From Astragalus membranaceus (Eukaryota > Streptophyta > Magnoliopsida > Fabales > Fabaceae), in NCBI GenBank assembly GCA_039519185.1, contig CM076846.1, positions 224,056,659 to 224,120,658 of the forward strand: DNA of 64,000 nt. Direction: 5' to 3'. Shown piece after piece: positions 22,266-32,008 of the stretch. The notes beneath the pieces were generated by a model. That model was not told where the DNA came from. It worked only from the letters and a program-made list of their open reading frames with translations, and ran no database searches. The position numbers and the translations under genes are program-made. Each line of letters opens with the position of its first letter. Position 1 is the first letter of the stretch.

Positions 22266-23707
22266 CACTACAAGAATTACTTGCATTACTGGCTAGACAT
22301 TTCTGGCGGAATCAGTCAGCCAGTAAGTTTTCTGGTGGAATTTTGCGATTTCTGGCGGATTCAGTCTTCCAGTAAGTTTCTGGCGGATTCCATAACATTT
22401 CTGTCGAATTTAAACAGCCAGTAATGCAGTTCCGCCAGTAACACGCATGTTCCGCCAGTAACGTAGTTCAGCCAGTAACAGGAAATTTCCGCCAGTAACA
22501 TATCCGTCAGTAAATGCATTTACTGGCGGAATTTCAGCCAGTAACATACCCTCAAAAGCTGTGCATTGACCATTAAAAATGGCCAGTAATGGGATCCGCC
22601 AGTAACATGCTTAATTCCGCCAGTAAATGCAAAGTGAGTGTCGCGTCACATGCGTGGGCTGTCAGCTGCCCAATTCCGCCAGTAATGCACCCGTTCCGCC
22701 ACAATTCCGCCAGTAAAATTCGTGACATAATCCGCCAGTAATGCCTTTAATTCCGCCAGTAACTGCATCTTCTCCTTCTTGCTTGCGTCTTCGAAGACAT
22801 ATATCCGCCAGTAAAGGACATATGTCCGCCAGTAATCACTCTCTCCACCTTTTCATCCGTGCCATCTTTTCATCTCTCTCTCCACCTTTAATCACTCTCA
22901 TCTCATTTCATTTTTTCATCTCTCATCACCACCAACCTTCATTTCTTCATTTCTTCATTTCTCATCACCTCATTTCTTCATTTCTCATCACCACCAACCT
23001 TCATTTCTCATCACCACCAAAACCTCCACAACAACAACAGCAGAGCCACCACCTTCGCACACCCTCCTTTCTCTCTCATCACCGCGGGCCACAATTCCTC
23101 TCTCTCTCTCACCACCGCTAAACCACCATGAACCACCACCACAGAACACTATCACCCTTCTTTTATACACAGCACCCTTCTTTTATTTTTAAACTCAGAA
23201 CACTATCCACACCCCTCTGGTTTTAACAATACAACCCCTACAACCACACAACCACCCCAAAACCACTACCACCGGAGGGTCGCCGGAGCACCGTCGTCGC
23301 CGCCTCTGCCAGGAAGACTTTGGTTCTCACTTTGCTTCAAACAACAAGCTTTTTAAAAAATTAAATAAAAAAAACGAATTAAATATTTAAAACAACAAAT
23401 TTTAAATACAAAAAAGCTTTTTAAAAATATTTTTTTAAAAAAATATATAATACATTACTGGCGGAATTTCAGCCAGTAATGACTGGCGGATTTACTGGCC
23501 GAATTTCCGCCAGTAATTACTGGCTGAAATTCGGCCAGTAAATCCGCCAGTCATTACTGGCTGAAATTCCGCCAGTAACAATTACCTGCGGCCGTTTTCT
23601 GGCTGATTACTGGCGGACTAAATCCGCCAGTAATGTGCAATTTCTGGCCGAATTTCAGCATTACTGGGGGATTGAGTTAGCCAGTAATAACTTAAATTCT
23701 TGTAGTG
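22266..23707. mobile_element. Non-autonomous CACTA element (1442 bp) with CCGCCAGTAA array
   Basis: The left end CACTACAAGAATTACTTGC and the right end, reverse complement CACTACAAGAATTTAAGTT, both lead into TTACTGGC. A perfect 3-bp target duplication GCT lies at 22263-22265 and 23708-23710. The subterminal zones (22290-22840 and 23455-23700) are packed with TTCCGCCAGTAA words in both orientations. The centre (about 22840-23350) is an unrelated CT/CA-rich stretch that resembles a plant 5' UTR and may be captured DNA. No transposase is present. Confidence 0.93.
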
Positions 23708-23710
23708 GCT

Positions 23711-24340
23711 GCTCGTCTGGCGGATATTTTGATTTATTCATTTGTTTGTTGGGACCATAGAACAAAATGTTTTCATTTATTTGGTATTATTCTAGAACAA
23801 AAGGTGTTAATTTATCCATAAATTTTTACCCAACTTAAATTATTTATTTATTTATTATCCAACTTAATTTATTTGTTTAAATTATTCAAATAGTATTTCT
23901 AATGAGGCTTAAAAATTTTGTCTGCGTGATTTGTCCCTCATAACTGTTAATAGCACTTTTTTGGGTCTTTTATAGCGCTTCTAAGCGCTATAAAAAGTCA
24001 GGAGGGACTAAAAGCATTGACGATAAAAAAACGTGAGAACTAAAAGTGAGTTAAATTTTTTATATTAAAAGCAGAATTTACAAATCTTTTAGGGATCAAA
24101 AACATATTTAACTCTTTTTTCTGTATCAGTTTTTAATTATTTTTTGACTGAATTGATTCTCTCAATATATGTTAGTTTAGTTACTAATTTTTTTCTTTTA
24201 AAATAATTATATTAAGATGTTTTTATGTGCCTAAAATTCAACTAAAAGTATACTTATAAAAATTGTTTATTATTAAGTTTTCTTACAATATTTGATTATG
24301 GCCCTTGTGTTTCCCATTTGATGTTGTAGATGATCTTTTA
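23711..24340. other. AT-rich stretch between CACTA and LINE pieces
   Basis: No gene seen. A TTATAGCGCTTCTAAGCGCTATAA palindrome-like word occurs near 23970. The AT-rich rest offers only chance frames. Confidence 0.5.
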
Positions 24341-24746
24341 TTATTTGTCCAAGCAACTACTGCTCAAATTCAGTGTATGAATGATATTCTGCAAAGAAGT
24401 TTTATTTGGGGTGATGACGATGCACATCGTAGATATCATATCATGCCATAGCTTGGAAGACTATCACCAAGCCAAAGAAGATGGGGGGAATAGGCATCCC
24501 GAATTTTATTACTCTCAATGACTCGTGCACTATGAAGTTGGCTTGGGCTCTGAATAAAGGGAGGGACAAACTGTGGAGTCAGGTGTTAAGAGGAAAGTAG
24601 CTCTCTAGAGTTCAAGGGAATGGGGGTGTAGAAGCCCTTTCAACAGACTCGCCTTTGCGGAAGCATATAACAAGAAATTGGGCTCATATTAGTGATTTCA
24701 GGTTTTGGGCTATTGGTGATGGTGTCAATGTGTTAGTTTGGAATAA

Positions 24747-25204
24747 GGGTTTTGCTTTTTCCACACCCCCTCCTACTCTTTCACACCCCTTAACAAATTT
24801 TATTCCAAAAATAACCTCGTGTGAGACGCTGCGAGGACGTGTTTTATGACTGTTCGAACGACCTTGTTCGAACAGGTTCGCATGACCTCATGCGAACAGT
24901 TTAAAAACGCCCAAAAGGGTGTGAAGTCAAAATTTAACACACTCGAACGATGTCGTTCGAATGTGTTCGAACGAGGTCATGCGAACAGGTTCGCATGACC
25001 TCATGCGAACAGGTGAAAAACGCCCAAAAGGGTGTGAAGTCAAAATTTAACACACTCGAACGATGTCATTCGAACCTGTTCGAATGCCCGTGTTCGAACA
25101 GGTGAAAATTCGTGAAAAAAAAGAGGTTTGGCCTGGCCTTTTGGTCTTTTCACACCCTTATGGGGTGTGTTTCGAGTAGGAGGGGGTGTGGGAAAAGCAA
25201 TACC
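24747..25204. mobile_element. Palindrome-array element FB2 with 9-bp target duplication
   Basis: The left end GGGTTTTGCTTTTTCCACAC and the right end, reverse complement GGGTATTGCTTTTCCCACAC, both continue CCCCTCCTACTC. The flanks are TTGGAATAA (24738-24746) and CTGGAATAA (25205-25213), 8 of 9 matching, inside LINE coding sequence. The interior consists of TTCGAACGA and TTCGCATGACCTCATGCGAA palindromes and a ~115-bp partial direct duplication containing CGCCCAAAAGGGTGTGAAG. A 9-bp duplication suggests mobilisation by a Mutator-type transposase. Confidence 0.85.
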
Positions 25205-26058
25205 CTGGAATAATACTTGGGTTATGCCTGGTGTGAAGCTCAGGGATTTTGTCGGTGCTATCCCTCCTTCGCTTCTTGAGTTTTGTGTTTGTGACCTTGT
25301 GAATGATGAGGGTCATTGGGATCTATCTGTCTGCGATTGTGAATCTTGTTCCGTCTGATGTTAATGTGAGGATAGCTACTATCACTCCTCCTAGCTCAGT
25401 GAATGGGGCAGATGTTTGTCTTTGGTCTGGAACTAGTGATGGTAATTTTCAATTGCAAGTGCTTACTCTTTCTTTGTAGGTCACCAAGACTATTTGGACC
25501 AAGATTTGTGGTCAGGTGAATGGAAATTTTCAACTCCAGAGAGAATCGGATCTTTTACCTGGCTTATAGCTCATTGTTACGGTCGGTTTCCCTAAGAGGA
25601 AAAGGACTGAACACAAGAATAGTAGTAGTGATAAATGCATAATGACACTAGAGTATGATAACTGAACTTGGGATCCGTATATTGGTCTTAAAGGGCTGTA
25701 TTTATATTACAAGGTACATTAATGGTTATTAATACACTTAATGGCTGAGTTGACCGTTACAAACTTGAAGAAAGGAAATCATTGATATTTCCCTCTGATC
25801 ACGCCTCATTCCATTGGGAGAGGTAGAGGTGAGATATTTGGGACCGATCGGTCAGTTATGCGGGGAAGTTCTTTCATAGCCGAGCGTATGTGTATACCGG
25901 CCGGTTTGGTCGGGAACACTCATGATCACCTTTTAACCAATAAAAGGAAGGCTATTACAATGCATCTTCGTGATGGTCTCTGCTCTCATTGCAATTCTAC
26001 CATGGAAGACGTCTTGCACGTTCTCTGGGACTTCCCTCTTGCAATGTCTCTTTGGTGG

Positions 26059-26568
26059 CATAGTAGTTAAAATCGCGATTTTACTCGTAAAATCGTCCGA
26101 TTGTACGAGTTTACTACCCCCTCGCGATTCGAATCGTAAGCAGCATCGCAAAAAAAGTAGAATCGTGCGATTTTGGTAAAATCGTACGAGATTGCGAACA
26201 AAATCGCGAGTTGCTGCTGAAAATCGTATGCAGAATCGTGGATGTGAAGACAGCGCAAACAGGTCGGGCCCAAAGCTACTAACCCTACTAACCCTAGTAG
26301 TTTGTGTAATGGGCTTGGCCCAAAACTAATGTAAATAACACTCAGTTATTTTTCAAACTAGGGTTTGTAGTTAGTGTAATGGGCTGGGCCCAAAACTAGT
26401 GTAAATAACACTTAGTTATTTTTCTAACCACACCTCACTTTTCTCCAAAAATACCCCTTTTACTCACTACATTTTTGTAGAATCTTCCGATTCTACTTGC
26501 GATTTACGGTTTGCGATTTCGTTATCCCCCTCCCGATATTAAGCAAAATCTCGATTTTGACTACTATG
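26059..26568. mobile_element. Small hAT-type element (510 bp) in the LINE zinc finger
   Basis: A perfect 8-bp target duplication TTTGGTGG lies at 26051-26058 and 26569-26576. The ends CATAGTAGTTAAAATCG and, reverse-complemented, CATAGTAGTCAAAATCG are inverted repeats. The interior holds many AAAATCG words and a ~90-bp tandem duplication containing GGGCTTGGCCCAAAACTA / GGGCTGGGCCCAAAACTA. No coding capacity. Confidence 0.85.
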
Positions 26569-26690
26569 TTTGGTGGGGCCTTGTTAGGCCTGCTTGGCGT
26601 AGCGAATTCTTTGCGTGAGATTTGGGCTCTTGGATCAAGTCAAATCTATTTAATAAAGACCAAACATCCTCTACTTCCTATAATCCCCCA

Positions 26691-27240
26691 GCTACTCACT
26701 GGACATCCCCTAACACTGAAAAGACCAAAATGCCAGTAATAAAAGAAATAGTTCCCAGCGCGTCCCTTTTTTTCTGGCTTTCAACGGGTATGGTACTTTA
26801 GTACCGAACCAGTATGGTACCTTAATACCGTGGCATATGTTTTACCACACACCCCCTATTTTAAGATTTTTAACAGGTGCGACACTATGATTCCGAACCG
26901 ATACGGCATCATAGTGTGGTACCACTTAGTAATTGTTTTGCTGTACCGAATTTTTCTGTCATTGAAGATCATCATCTGCTATGCCTATGAGCGAGCACTG
27001 TAACAAGCACAACAGTGATATAATAAAGATAAGAGGAGAGTAAAACAAATTTCAATTCAATTAATGAAAAATTAGAGAAGAGAGAAAAGAAAAAAAGGAT
27101 GTGTTTGTGCACTGCATCTCAGTGAGAGGATCGGAAAAAGCTTAATCTCCAATGTTGTTCGTGTGGGGCTGTTAGATGAGTACATAATTGATAATAAGGA
27201 GGATTGGGGGGTATTTTTGAATGAGTAGCGAAGGGTTGTA
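26691..27240. other. Unassigned stretch within the LINE nest
   Basis: GTATGGTACTTTAGTACCG and GGTACCTTAATACCG words (26787-26830) form inverted pairs, and a second set (CCGATACGGCATCATAGTG) follows at 26898-26916. It is probably another non-autonomous insertion, but I could not set its ends. Confidence 0.4.
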
Positions 27241-27614
27241 AGAAGTATGGGCCTTTAAATTGGGCCGCCCTTTGGGTCACTGCATGTCATTCATTATATG
27301 GGATGTGGAAAAATAAAGAAATGCATGATGCCTCATTCCTTCGTCCCCTGAGGTTGTGGCAGCGAGTGGGAATACAATAATGCAATGGCTTGTTGTTCTT
27401 TGGTTCATAAGAAATATTTACATTGGAGGGAGATTAAGTGGGGTGGTTTTGTCTTAACAAAGATGGTGAAGTGATTTTAAATAATAATGTTGGCTGTATC
27501 ATGGGCCGCAATTTGTTGAAGGAGCCTTAAGAAGTCAAGATGGTGCATATTTTTAGAGAGGCTAGCTGGTGTGCGGATGATCTGGCCAATTTGGGTTGTG
27601 GTTAGTCGGGCCAT
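27241..27614 (+). pseudogene. LINE RNase H-like (RVT_3) tail fragment
   Basis: Broken frames encode ALWAALWVTACHSLYGMWKNK (about 27260-27325) and, near 27540-27604, KMVHIFREASWCADDLANLGCG. The latter is the end of the plant LINE RNase H domain (REANxxADxLAxxG). It continues the LINE pieces upstream. Confidence 0.75.
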
Positions 27615-27965
27615 TTGATGTTATTTGAGCAGTGTCCTCCTAGGTGTATCTTCAAACGTTTAGATACAGCTTTTAGTAATGATTTGTGGAGAATTCATTT
27701 TCCCGAAGCTGTTGTAAAGGTATTGCCAAAAGTTGACTATTCTAACTACCACCCTCTCTTAGTTTGCCCTCATGGTTTAAATGCTTTCCTTAGCCCCAAG
27801 CTCTTTAAGTTTGAGAGCGCCTGGATCTCTGATTCCTCATATAGTAGCATGCTAAATCAACATTGGGATCACTCTGTTGCTATTACTCAGAATCATAAAA
27901 ATATGGAAGTTGCCTTATCTAGTTGGAAAACTAACACTTTTGCCAACTATTATAACCAAACCTAG
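27615..27965 (+). pseudogene. LINE endonuclease C-terminal fragment
   Basis: It encodes KRLDTAFSNDLWRIHFPEA, KVLPKVDYSNYHPLLV and a following KLFKFESAWI..HWDHSV linker. These are the end of the endonuclease and the start of the RT linker of another LINE copy (family consensus RRLDRALxNxxWRxxFPEA / SDHHPLL). It is fused in frame to an RNase H-like tail (HLMLFEQCPP) of the LINE upstream, so two LINE copies meet at about 27650. Confidence 0.75.
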
Positions 27966-28147
27966 AGGAACAAGAACCTCTTGGAGGTATTTTGATTATT
28001 TAAGCTTTCATTTATTTGTACAATTAGAAAGAACAAGAATTGATCTAACCTGAGCTACATATCACCATATAACTTCTTACTACTTGGAAGATTAAACACT
28101 ATGGCTCAGAAAAAAATTAATATATCATAGCATAAATGAAAAGATGA
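27946..28147. repeat. ~195-bp direct repeat, copy 1
   Basis: It matches 29068-29258 with scattered substitutions and one ~18-bp extra block near 28096. It starts GCCAACTATTATAACCAAA and ends near AAATGAAAAGA. Copy 2 directly abuts the 3' side of the MYB gene. Confidence 0.9.
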
Positions 28148-28812
28148 CCAAAGCAGACCGAGACACCCTTGCAAGGGTATGGTTTAAATTGGAAAGTCTT
28201 TACATGACAAAGTCACTGATCAATAAGTTGTACCACAGGAAGAGAGTGCATCAGTTCATTGAAGAGGGTTGTTCACTCAAGGAGCATCTTGTTGCATTCA
28301 ACAAGATTCTCCTTGACCTGAAAAGCATGGATATCAAGTATGAAGAGAATGACTTGGTTGTGGTACTGCCTTGCTCTCTACCACCATCATATGAAAATCT
28401 TGTTGATACTATGATGTATGGTAGAGAGTCTCAGTATTGAGGAGGTCAAGGCTACACTTATACAAAGAGAGATGAAGAAAAGCATAACTGATGGTGGAAA
28501 GAAGAGGAGGTCAAGGCTACACTTATACAAAGAGAGATGAAGAAAAGCATAACTGATGGTGGAAAGAAAACTGAGAGTAATGACTTATTGATGGATAGAG
28601 AAAGATCAGATAAAACGGATGTTAAGCGAAAAAACAGAGCAAGGTATAAATCAAAGAGAAAGTACAAATGCTACATTTGTCATAAGGATGGGTATTTTAA
28701 GAAGGATTGCCCAGAGAAAAATAATAAAAAGAAAAATTCAAATGATGAGAATAATAATGTCTTTATACCATTTGTGGGTACTTTACAAGGAATAAGAACA
28801 CCGATTAAATGA
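28148..28812 (+). pseudogene. Copia-type gag fragment with zinc knuckle
   Basis: It encodes a UBN2/gag-polypeptide region (RVWFKLESLYMTKSLINKLY, HQFIEEGCSLKEHLVAFNKI, LVVVLPCSLPPSYENLVDTM) and, after a 65-bp tandem duplication that breaks the frame, a CCHC knuckle CYICHKDGYFKKDCPEKN. Gag packages retroelement RNA. Protease, integrase and RT are missing. The frame ends at TGA 28810-28812. Confidence 0.88.
28441..28567 (+). repeat. ~62-bp tandem duplication inside the gag fragment
   Basis: GAGGAGGTCAAGGCTACACT begins at 28439 and again at 28503, each followed by the same ATACAAAGAGAGATGAAG...GGTGGAAAGAA sequence. The duplication introduces a frame change. Confidence 0.9.
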
Positions 28813-29067
28813 AGTTATGAGGCGTATTGTGTTTCTTATTCTTTCACTGAGCTCAGTTGGCCTGTTTATACAGATGTAGCAAAAGAGAAAAAGAAAGTGT
28901 GACTATATGATTTAGTTCTCTCCAGCTGCAGATGTGATTTAAGAATACCAATTAAAAGCTAAAAAACCCTTAGTAAACAAATATGAGTACATACATCATA
29001 CAGTGCATCATTTGCATCCAATAGGGGTAGGGAGTGCGAGAGCAAGTTGAATACATGGTGTTGGCTA

Positions 29068-29258
29068 GCCAACTATTATAACCAAAGCTAGAGGAACATG
29101 AACCTCTTGGAGGTATTTGATTATTTAAGCTTTCGTTTATGTGTACAGTTAGAAAGAATAAGAATTGATCTAACCTGAGCTACATATCACCATATAACTT
29201 CTTACTACTTGGAAGATGAAAAAAATTAATATATTATAGCACAAATGAAAAGACAGCC
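29068..29258. repeat. ~195-bp direct repeat, copy 2
   Basis: Partner of 27946-28147. It ends about 40 bp downstream of the MYB stop codon side, so it probably belongs to the 3' flank of that gene. A segment of unknown origin (28813-29067) separates it from the gag fragment. Confidence 0.9.
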
Positions 29259-29300
29259 AAAAGAAGGATTAATTACTGCTCTTCACCAGTTGTGAAAGCC

Positions 29301-31593
29301 TCAAATTGCTTGAATGGCGCTGTTTTCGCCACTTTTTAAATCGGAACCATTAACTGGAGCATTTGCATGGAATGCTGACTGTCTTGAGGGCTCTCCTAAC
29401 AATTTTAAGGAAAGAGGGGAAGGCTCTCTGTCAAGTACCTGTGCTTCCATAATGCTCAGATGAGACATTCCCACAAGTTCATCAACATTGACAGGTTCCC
29501 TGGGAATGACCGGGATTGGCTTCAGGACCTGATGACGATGATCAGGAGATGTTTCTCCTCCATTGACTTCCTCAAAGGGACCTCCCATTGACGGCCATAT
29601 GGAAAATGGGACAGGTAAATAAGTTGGGAAGAATCCAGTAGCCATTTGTGTCGATCCCTTTGATCCCATTGTAGTTTCATTGGGCTCTTCTACATTATCT
29701 TGAGAGGTGGTTTCCATGGGATCAAATTCTGACTTGAGAGACAGATTTAATGAAGGCTGTGATTTTCCATTGAAAGGTTGTTGTGAGTTTTCAGAAGGTG
29801 GAAGTAGTTCTTGTTCTTCTGGCACTGACGGTGGATCAGAAGACTGACATATGATTTACAAAAAAAGTGTTAGCTAGAGTGGAAAAAGAAAAAGCAGAGA
29901 AAAATAACTACATAAACTCATCAAGCATAACTCATGATCAATTTCCGGTTACCAAACAAGGATGACCACCTCATTTGCTTTCATTAGAAAAAATACAGGT
30001 GCCTGTAAATGTGCATCCATAATAGATATGTAGCAAGAACTAGTGTTGAGAAATGCCATGATGTCATTGTAACTATGAGAGATTATTGCAACATATTATC
30101 TCTATTAGTCTTATACATGCAGTAGACATAAGTATGTGTGTGCATGGAGATTGCTGAATTAGATATGATGAATGAAGACCAACCATATCCGGAGCCATGT
30201 CAAAAAGGCTGGAACGTCTCTTTCTCCTGGTAGCATTACTCTGCCGGATGAAGTACTTTTGGGCATGACTTGCTACTTGAGTAGGGGTCCTCGTCACAAC
30301 ATAATTACGTGCTATCCCACGCCAATCTCCTTTTCCCAGATTCTGGAGACCGATCAAGAACCGCCGATGTTCTTCTTCAGTCCATGGAACACCTAAAACA
30401 CACAAAAGTGCATAATGAGGGAAATAATCCAATCAACAAGACAAAAAAAGGTACTCAGAGTCTCAGACTGCCTAATGAATCAACTGTCCTTGTTAAAATA
30501 CTACACTCCAATGCAGCAATTAACCTCCTAGGAGACTTGTAAAAGCAAAACAATGTTGAGAGCTTCTGAAATAAAACCAGTAAAGAGCAAAGTAGCAATA
30601 TTCTGGATTTAGTAATAGGTATGATTTGATGAGATTAAAACCAGATGTACTTTTTACAACTTACAAGAGTCAAAGCTTTCAAGTAACTGACAATTCCCAA
30701 AAATATGGCATCAAAATTAAACTATGGCTTATAGAAGGATCCATTCGTACTGTTGCGTAGTCAAACAGTTAGTTGGAAGTCGCCGATTAAGATCTGACGG
30801 TCCAAATTTTAAAATCGGGTTTTTTATTAAACAAAAATTAAAAGCTGCTATTAACATCTAAACCGCCTGATCTTAATCGGACGGTACCCAACTAATTGAC
30901 TGTTTGACTACACAACAGACAGTCCGACTGCATTAAATCCAATTCCCATATAGAATATGCAGCAGCTATAGGCACCGCAATTGTGTACTTAAACCAGTTA
31001 AGGCAGCTATAGGCACAATTGTACTTAAACCAGCTAATCAAATAATTAAGATGAGTTCCATAAAATGCAAATAAGAAAACCACAACAAAAATATCTTTTA
31101 TGTCATTAATAACGGGATTTTTTTTTGTTTATTTTTCCTCAAAAGAAAACTGTCAAAAAAAAATTAAAAATAACCAAGCATTACAAGACTAAAATACAAG
31201 CTGCATGCAAAAATTGGATTTCATGATCATTCATTCAAAAGAAAATCTAACACGCTAAAAATGTGTGGTCAAAAATGAAATACCTTTTTTCCTTTCTCCA
31301 CCACGGCGGTTGGCGAAGGTGGAGGCATGAGCCAAGTCATCGGATAAATAACCTTCTGGTTCATGAGGTGTTTCGCAACACGGTGAGCTGGGATTAGCCG
31401 ACGACGGGGCGAGTAATGAGGAAGAATGATTATGAACGGAGGAAAGGGTTAGATTCCCCATGCTCGCACTCTTCTTTATTATTGATCCATCCGTCAACCT
31501 CACCCCAAATAACTTCACCCCTCCGCCACCTCTCGACGGACATGTCCGGGAGTTGTGGCCGTTGTTGCTACAGTGAGAGCATCGCCGAGTCAT
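29301..31593 (-). CDS. KUA1/MYBH-like 1R-MYB (SHAQKYF) transcription factor
   Basis: This is a nuclear repressor-type transcription factor. Its close relatives bind I-box/TATCCA-like elements and control cell expansion, sugar/hormone response and leaf ageing (family knowledge). Exons 31593-31284, 30392-30184 and 29843-29301 have GT/AG borders and give 353 aa. Residues 5-18 form a CCHC knuckle (CSHCSNNGHNSRTC). Residues 27-33 are KLFGVRL, the R/KLFGV repression motif. The MYB repeat (VPWTEEEHRRFLIGLQ..GDWRGIARNYV) starts at 105 and ends with SHAQKYF at 145-151. A basic stretch RRKRRSS follows, and LNLSL at 205-209 is an EAR-type LxLxL motif. I chose the ATG at 31593 because the family begins MTRRCSHC; an in-frame ATG at 31629 would add 12 residues. 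No defects are seen. A foldback transposon lies 415 bp upstream. Confidence 0.95.
30750..30918. mobile_element. MITE in MYB intron 1
   Basis: The left end CTGTTGCGTAGTCAAACAGT and the right end, reverse complement CTGTTGTGTAGTCAAACAGT, are inverted repeats. They continue with TTAGTTGG and CCGATTAAGATC words on both sides, allowing a long hairpin. No clear target duplication. It lies in the 891-bp first intron and does not touch splice sites. Confidence 0.75.
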
Positions 31594-31648
31594 GCTGATT
31601 CTCCGCCACCTGACTCGGTCGAATTGCAATCACAGCCTTCAAGGAAGA

Positions 31649-31671
31649 CAACAACAACAACAACAACAACG
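31649..31671. repeat. (CAA)n microsatellite in the MYB 5' leader
   Basis: About seven CAA units lie 55-78 bp upstream of the ATG (TTG repeats on the coding strand), probably within the 5' UTR. Confidence 0.85.
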
Positions 31672-32008
31672 TGATATTTGATATCTATAGAAAAAATAGG
31701 ATTATAGATAGGAAATAAAAATTAGAGATTAAAAAAAATAGTGTGTGCGTGTGTGCATGTGTTTTGCTTAATTAAGAAAAGCGTGTCTCTTGGATAATTC
31801 TGGATTTTTGTATCAACATCAAGGCTAATTCTGGAATTCTAATTTAAGACCTTTTACCCTTCTTCCTAATTTAAGACCTTCCCATCGCTCGTTGCTTTTC
31901 TGGTGTAATCACTCTTTTACCCTTCCTACATTACATTATCACAGCTTCCTGTACTACTTTACGACGCCACTAATAATTATCTTTTTCTCTATAAGTTAGT
32001 TTGTTAAA

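Larger units (their letters stand above)
24341..26690 (+). pseudogene. LINE 3' part (RT tail and zf-RVT), three times interrupted or frame-broken
   Basis: Pieces in order: 24341-24746 (QRSFIWGDDDAHRRYH, then a KPKKMGGIGIPN-like stretch, FRFWAIGDGVNVLVW), 25205-25560 (NNTWVMPGVKLRDFVG...VWSGTSDGNFQL), 25858-26058 (zinc finger zf-RVT: CSHCNSTMEDVLHVLWDFPLAMSLW) and 26577-26690. The breaks coincide with insertions that carry target duplications, and when these are removed the LINE sequence is continuous. Numerous stops show age. The interval 25560-25857 is not clearly assigned. Confidence 0.8.

Noticed and set aside
22741..23121. 126-codon frame in the centre of the CACTA element
   Set aside because: Composition is dictated by (CTC)n/(CAC)n repeats. 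No conserved block was recognised, so it is kept only as a possible captured leader.
27946..29258. LTR pair of a small copia element
   Set aside because: The ~195-bp repeats do not begin TG or end CA, show no primer site after the first copy, and no 5-bp duplication was found.
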